DNA of 9,957 nt from Planctomycetales bacterium (GTDB lineage Bacteria; Planctomycetota; Planctomycetia; Isosphaerales; Isosphaeraceae): the NCBI GenBank assembly GCA_027451455.1, contig DAIDJI010000143.1:1-9957 (forward strand), in the 5' to 3' direction. Of the stretch, positions 6,819 through 9,957 are shown piece after piece. The translations under genes and the position numbers were made by a program. The stretch's first letter is position 1, and each line of letters opens with the position of its first letter. The notes under the pieces were generated by a model. It did no database searches. It saw only the letters and a list, made by a program, of their open reading frames with translations, and was not told where the DNA came from.

Positions 6819-7357
6819 GGATCAGGCCCTCCCGATCGGTCCCCTGGTATCCCTTTATTCCCCTGTCCTGTCTCCAGACGAACAAGGACTGCCCAGGCTT
6901 CGCACGCGAGACGAAACAGGACGACCACAGCCCAGCCGCCGAACCCGACGATCATCCCGGAGATCAGGCCCAAACTCCCGGAGAGGAGGACATACGTGCT
7001 GGGCAGTTCACTCAGCATGTGCTGGCCGTGGTAGCTTTCGAAGATATACACCCCCAGCCCGAAGGCTGCGAATCCGAGCGTGCCGAACATTATCGCGCCC
7101 ACGATCCCCGAGCGGCCCTTGACACGATCCATGAGGAAGCCGACGGCCGCGACCGAGCAAGCGAGCCCGATCATCCAGTTGAACTGGGCGAACACCGAGG
7201 CGAGCACAGCCGCCAGGGCCACCAGAGCAAGGAGCCGACCGATCGTGAACTGGAAGCGCCGCCCTCGGATGGTCGGCTCTCGCCCGGCCGGTTCCGACTC
7301 CCCGAGGATCGGGGTCTCGAACGAGGTCCGGCTCGAATAGGTCGGCGTCGGCGTCAC
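6815..7357 (-). CDS. Small membrane protein, array member 2
   Basis: This encodes 180 residues. Two GTG codons compete as starts. GTG 7363 would overlap the previous stop as GTGA but sits only 2-3 bases from the ribosome binding site. GTG 7357 has GGGAGGG (complement of 7366-7372) eight bases upstream, the spacing used by the other array genes, and is chosen here. A 33-residue polar, Thr/Pro-rich cytoplasmic leader precedes R-R-F-Q-F-T-I-G-R-L-L-A-L-V (33-46). The loop D-R-V-K-G-R-S-G-I-V-G-A (77-88) and G-T-L-G-F-A-A-F-G-L (92-101) align with member 1 at a constant offset of 29. Four membrane segments are likely. The tail after 160 is polar. Its stop is embedded in the start of member 3. The function is unknown. 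Confidence 0.78.
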   Translation of the reverse strand: MTPTPTYSSRTSFETPILGESEPAGREPTIRGRRFQFTIGRLLALVALAAVLASVFAQFNWMIGLACSVAAVGFLMDRVKGRSGIVGAIMFGTLGFAAFGLGVYIFESYHGQHMLSELPSTYVLLSGSLGLISGMIVGFGGWAVVVLFRLACEAWAVLVRLETGQGNKGIPGDRSGGPDP

Positions 7358-7359
7358 GA

Positions 7360-7785
7360 TCACCTCCCTCCCGGACCAGCCTGCCTCGCCGTTCGAGCAG
7401 ATCTCAGCATCGCTCTGAACCGACCGAACAGCGCAAGCAACTCGCAGGCCCCAAGGCCGAACATCGTCCCGAAGGCGAAGCCCAGGCACCCGAACAAGGT
7501 GACGTAAGGGACCGGACCGTCGCCGAAGAAGGCCGACGGACTGTGGGCGCTGTCCTCGGCGAAGCGCATGAGGCCGTAGGCGATGAACCCGAGCGCCCCG
7601 GCCATCATCGCCGACATGATCCCCGACTCGCCCCGCATCCGCTCGACCAGGTAGCCGAGCGGCACGCAGGCGATCGCCAGTTCGATCGGCCAGTGGAAAT
7701 CGACGAAGAGGGAGCAAAGTACCGCGGTCAGACCGACGATCGCGAGGAGCTGTCGGATCGTGAACTGGAAGCGGGAACGTCGCAT
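7360..7785 (-). CDS. Small membrane protein, array member 1 (first gene of the operon)
   Basis: This encodes 141 residues. ATG 7785 is chosen over upstream in-frame codons because the conserved motif R-F-Q-F-T-I-R-Q-L-L-A-I-V begins at residue 5 and GAGAGGG (complement of 7794-7800) lies eight bases upstream. Predicted membrane segments cover roughly 11-28, 32-47, 55-73 and 92-120. The cytoplasmic-side loop E-R-M-R-G-E-S-G-I (48-56) is shared by the paralogs. The motif at the N-terminus is one I associate with many planctomycete membrane proteins, where it marks the first helix, but no function is attached to it. The 30-residue tail is basic. The upstream 195 bp is shared with the divergent phosphopantetheinyl transferase gene. 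Confidence 0.8.
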   Translation of the reverse strand: MRRSRFQFTIRQLLAIVGLTAVLCSLFVDFHWPIELAIACVPLGYLVERMRGESGIMSAMMAGALGFIAYGLMRFAEDSAHSPSAFFGDGPVPYVTLFGCLGFAFGTMFGLGACELLALFGRFRAMLRSARTARQAGPGGR

Positions 7786-7883
7786 GCGCCGGACCCTCTC
7801 GACGCTCTCGAAACGTTGCGATCGGGAGGTCCATCCGATGGAGGTCCCGGCCGATGGCCTTCCGCGCCTCACCGAGGGCTCGC

Positions 7884-7913
7884 TTGCTCCCGGCAGAGGC
7901 GGTCGAGCATACT
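7884..7913 (+). promoter_or_regulatory. Promoter-like site for the phosphopantetheinyl transferase gene
   Basis: TTGCTC at 7884-7889 and CATACT at 7908-7913 are separated by 18 bp, the same layout as the sites at 3077 and 8775. The -10 hexamer is overlapped on the opposite strand by TATGCT (7911 down to 7906), a possible -10 for the divergent membrane-protein operon, although no good -35 accompanies it. The two promoters, if real, would compete for the same bases. Confidence 0.35.
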
Positions 7914-7980
7914 ACCTGCGCCAGTATCGAACATCCCACCGCCGATGTCCAACCGAAGCAGTCGAGGCAATCGCGTGCCC

Positions 7981-8766
7981 ATGTCCGATGATATCCCCTC
8001 GCCAACCCTGCTCGACTGGGATACCGGGGCCGAGATCGCGCCCCTCGCGCCGGGCGAGGTCCGCGCCTGGATCGTCGAGCTGGATGCCGGCCTCCCGCCC
8101 GGCGCCGACGTCGACTCGGCCGGGCCAGGCCCCGAGATGGAGATCCTCTCCGACGATGAGCGAGCCCGCGCCCTGCGGTTCGTCCGGGTTCGCGAGCGTC
8201 GACGGTTCGCGCGGTGTCGGGCGGCCCTTCGTCGGATCCTGGGGGGACTGCTGAACCAGCCGCCCGAATCGCTGAGGTTCAGGGCTGCCGCGGTGGGAAA
8301 GCCCGAACTCGATCAGGGGCCCGGCGTGGTCGCTCCGATCCGGTTCAACGTCTCGCACTCGGCCGATCTCGGTTTGATCGCCGTCTGCCTGGGACGCGAG
8401 GTCGGGGCGGATATCGAGAAGGTCCGGCACATCAGCGAGGCCGTCCGGATCGTCGGCTCGTTCTTCACCCCGGCCGAGCAGGCCGCGTTCGCCACGATCC
8501 CGGAGATCGATCGCGACGTGATCTTCCACCGAGGATGGACCCGCAAGGAGGCCGTCCTGAAGGGGATCGGCTCGGGGATCGGCGGGCTCTCATCTCGGCA
8601 GGAGACTGGCTTCGGGACGACACCACTGACCCCGCAGTTCACCCCGGCGACACCCGACCCGAAGGTCGATCGCTGGCTCCTCTGGGAGGCCGCGCCTCGG
8701 CCCGGGTTCCTCGCCGCGCTGGCCGTCGACGCAGGCGATCCGCCGTTCCGCGTCGCAGGGGCCTGA
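7981..8766 (+). CDS. Sfp-type 4'-phosphopantetheinyl transferase
   Basis: This encodes 261 residues from ATG 7981. The protein moves the phosphopantetheine arm from coenzyme A to a conserved serine on acyl or peptidyl carrier proteins. F-N-V-S-H-S (122-127), the magnesium-binding V-G-A-D-I-E (141-146; Asp144, Glu146) and W-T-R-K-E-A-V-L-K-G (186-195; Glu190, Lys194) are the three hallmark motifs in the right order, and the length suits the two-lobed Sfp class. GTG 7975 is an alternative start with GAGG (7964-7967) seven bases before it. ATG 7945 is also in frame but lacks a ribosome binding site. No polyketide or peptide synthase is in the window, so its carrier partner is unknown. The gene diverges from the membrane-protein operon. 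Confidence 0.92.
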   Translation: MSDDIPSPTLLDWDTGAEIAPLAPGEVRAWIVELDAGLPPGADVDSAGPGPEMEILSDDERARALRFVRVRERRRFARCRAALRRILGGLLNQPPESLRFRAAAVGKPELDQGPGVVAPIRFNVSHSADLGLIAVCLGREVGADIEKVRHISEAVRIVGSFFTPAEQAAFATIPEIDRDVIFHRGWTRKEAVLKGIGSGIGGLSSRQETGFGTTPLTPQFTPATPDPKVDRWLLWEAAPRPGFLAALAVDAGDPPFRVAGA

Positions 8767-8774
8767 TCGGCTCG

Positions 8775-8804
8775 TTGCCCTCAACGGTCGAATGGACTTA
8801 GACT
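8775..8804 (+). promoter_or_regulatory. Promoter-like site for the RING-domain protein gene
   Basis: TTGCCC at 8775-8780 and TAGACT at 8799-8804 are 18 bp apart, in the 110-bp gap after the phosphopantetheinyl transferase stop. It has the same spacing and the same CT-ending -10 as the site before the exported-protein gene. A transcript from here would have a leader of about 65 bases. Confidence 0.4.
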
Positions 8805-8876
8805 GGCATGGGTAGGGAGACACCTTCTCTCTCGCGGTCCTCGTCCACAAGCCAATGACCAGGGACCAATGCCCCC

Positions 8877-9716
8877 ATGGAATTGGTGATTCTCAGCCTC
8901 CTGGTCCTCTTCCTGTACCTGTTCATCCGGGTGATGTCGACGTTCGGCGCCTGGGTGACGGGGCGTCGCTTCCGGGCTTATCGGAACCTGGCGGCCCGGT
9001 ATCGGGGGCGGTACGAGAGCCGAGGGATGTCCGACCCGCCGACGGTCAGCTTCCCGCACAAGGGCTCGACCGTCCGGGTCGGGCTGGCCCCGACGATCGC
9101 CGGCCAGCCGGGACAGATCCCGCGCACCCGGGTCGTCGCGCGGTTCGCCGAGGGAATCCCGTTCCGGCTCGAACTGGCGCCATCGGCCCGGCCCTCGCCG
9201 CCGCAGCCACCCCGAGGAACGCGCGCCGTCCGGCTCGGCAGCCCAACGTTCGATCTCTCGTTCCAAGTCCGGGCCAACGATGAGGAGATGGCACGCGACT
9301 TCCTCTCCGATCCGGTCCGCGACGCCATCAACCGTCTGCAAGATCTGGTCCATGCCGGCGGAATCCTGGTCTCGATCAACCCCGAGCGGATGCTTGTTCA
9401 GGTCGACCGCAACCTCGCCCAGACCGGCGACGCCCTCTCGTACGCGGTCCGCGAGGCGCTCATCATCCTCGATGGACTGCTCGACGGCGTCCGGCGCCGG
9501 ATGACCCAGGGGATCGCAATCGTCGACGCCGACCAGGCCGGCGCCTGGGACGAGGATATCGGCCCGCCGATCTGCAAGGTCTGCGGCGAGCCGATCGACG
9601 AGGTCGTCCGGATCGTCTGCGCCTCGTGCAACACGCCGCATCATCGCGACTGCTGGGAATACGTCGGTGCCTGCTCGATCTACGGATGCAACGGCAAGGT
9701 GGGCGTGACCGAGTGA
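8877..9716 (+). CDS. Membrane-anchored protein with C-terminal prokaryotic RING-like zinc domain
   Basis: This encodes 279 residues. Residues 1-24 (L-V-I-L-S-L-L-V-L-F-L-Y-L-F-I) are a single membrane anchor, probably leaving the rest in the cytoplasm since a basic stretch R-R-F-R-A-Y-R follows. The middle (about 50-215) is a soluble domain containing G-S-P-T-F-D-L-S-F-Q-V, which loosely recalls DUF3137, but I would not assign it. The end is a treble-clef module with Cys233, 236, 248, 251, His255 or 256, Cys259, 266 and 271, a full set of zinc ligands resembling the Prok-RING families, including the C-x-x-C-x-T-P-H-H-R-D-C-W-E-Y core. RING domains usually hold an E2-like enzyme or a target protein; no ubiquitin-like partner is visible here. 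The ribosome binding site (AGGGA, 8861-8865) is weak and 11 bases away. Confidence 0.82.
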   Translation: MELVILSLLVLFLYLFIRVMSTFGAWVTGRRFRAYRNLAARYRGRYESRGMSDPPTVSFPHKGSTVRVGLAPTIAGQPGQIPRTRVVARFAEGIPFRLELAPSARPSPPQPPRGTRAVRLGSPTFDLSFQVRANDEEMARDFLSDPVRDAINRLQDLVHAGGILVSINPERMLVQVDRNLAQTGDALSYAVREALIILDGLLDGVRRRMTQGIAIVDADQAGAWDEDIGPPICKVCGEPIDEVVRIVCASCNTPHHRDCWEYVGACSIYGCNGKVGVTE

Positions 9717-9802
9717 GCAGGAATCCGTCCGATCATCGGAACGTCCCCCCCGCGCCCGGACCGATCCCGGCCGCGCCCGCACCGCCAGTGGAGAACGATC
9801 CC

Positions 9803-9957
9803 ATGCTCGCCTCGCAACATCGTCCGTTGATCGCCGCGGTGCTGATCCTCGCCGGGTTCTCCGTGGCCCCGGCGGCCCCGCGCACGACCGGGACACCCGC
9901 CGAGATCGCCGCCATCGCCGAGGCCCGCTACAAGGCGGCCGTCCGGCAGTACGAGAT
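9803..9957 (+). CDS. Exported protein, N-terminal part (runs off the window)
   Basis: Only 51 codons are present. ATG 9803 is preceded by GGAGA (9790-9794) at an 8-base spacing. The N-terminus has a basic start (Q-H-R-P) and a hydrophobic core (L-I-A-A-V-L-I-L-A-G-F) ending in A-P-A-A, consistent with a signal peptide. The visible mature part (E-I-A-A-I-A-E-A-R-Y-K-A-A-V-R) looks like the start of an amphipathic helix or coiled coil. An in-frame GTG at 9713 overlaps the RING gene's stop as GTGA and would add a 30-residue Pro-rich extension, but it has a poor ribosome binding site. The product cannot be named from this fragment. Confidence 0.65.
   Translation, partial: MLASQHRPLIAAVLILAGFSVAPAAPRTTGTPAEIAAIAEARYKAAVRQYE

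Noticed and set aside
5923..6885. Longer version of array member 4 (320 codons)
   Set aside because: The extra 180 codons overlap member 3 completely; the start at 6345 has a well-placed ribosome binding site and the ATGA overlap.
6815..8005. Longer version of array member 2 (396 codons)
   Set aside because: The extension runs through member 1 in another frame; GTG 7357 has the array-typical ribosome binding site.
7543..8766. Longer version of the phosphopantetheinyl transferase (407 codons)
   Set aside because: The extra N-terminus is antisense to array member 1 and is charged low-complexity sequence; the family length fits a start near 7981.
9724..9745. Short palindrome CCGATcATCGG after the RING gene as a terminator
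   Set aside because: The arms are 5 bp with a 1-base centre, not foldable as a hairpin loop, and no T-run follows.
8781..9896. Minus-strand open frame of 371 codons
   Set aside because: It is antisense to the RING protein, whose ordered Cys/His ligands show which strand codes.

Overview
This 9,957-bp window is a very G+C-rich bacterial chromosome segment with long open frames on both strands. It most likely comes from a planctomycete, probably of the Isosphaeraceae type. The evidence is a set of small membrane proteins starting with an 'R-F-x-F-T-I-R-x-L-L' motif that I associate with planctomycetes, a membrane-anchored prokaryotic RING-finger protein, and a large secreted protein of unknown family. 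The lineage is an inference from gene content. No tRNA, rRNA, CRISPR array or insertion sequence was seen.

Layout. (1) Positions 2-1120, plus strand: the C-terminal end of a COG2509-type FAD-dependent dehydrogenase, followed 12 bp later by a DUF433 / DUF5615 pair, a presumed toxin-antitoxin-like module with a PIN-like second member. (2) Positions 995-1714, minus strand: a MobA-type molybdenum cofactor nucleotidyltransferase. Its last 41 codons run antisense, codon on codon, through the end of the DUF5615 gene. (3) Positions 1715-2090: non-coding, with a 16-bp near-perfect direct repeat of 36-bp period upstream of mobA. (4) Positions 2091-3047, plus: a multi-pass membrane protein with a visible internal duplication. 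(5) Positions 3182-4924, plus: a 580-residue exported protein of unknown function. It converges with only 9 bp between stops on (6) a five-gene minus-strand operon, 7785 down to 4934. This operon holds four homologous small membrane proteins in tandem, then a PIG3-type quinone oxidoreductase. Three of its four junctions are 4-base ATGA/GTGA stop-start overlaps and the fourth has a 2-base gap. (7) Positions 7981-8766, plus, divergent from the operon: an Sfp-type phosphopantetheinyl transferase. (8) Positions 8877-9716, plus: a membrane-anchored protein ending in a RING-like zinc-binding module. (9) Positions 9803-9957, plus: the start of an exported protein cut by the window edge.

How they fit together. 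The two metabolic enzymes that can be named apart from the oxidoreductase, MobA and the Sfp-type transferase, both activate cofactors or carrier proteins and look like stand-alone housekeeping genes. The most unusual structure is the tandem array of diverged membrane paralogs translationally coupled to an oxidoreductase. The membrane-bound RING protein is the second. Three plus-strand genes (3182, 7981, 8877) are preceded by the same promoter-like arrangement, TTGC followed by an 18-nt spacer (counted after the -35 hexamer) and a -10 hexamer ending in CT, which may reflect the local housekeeping sigma-factor consensus.
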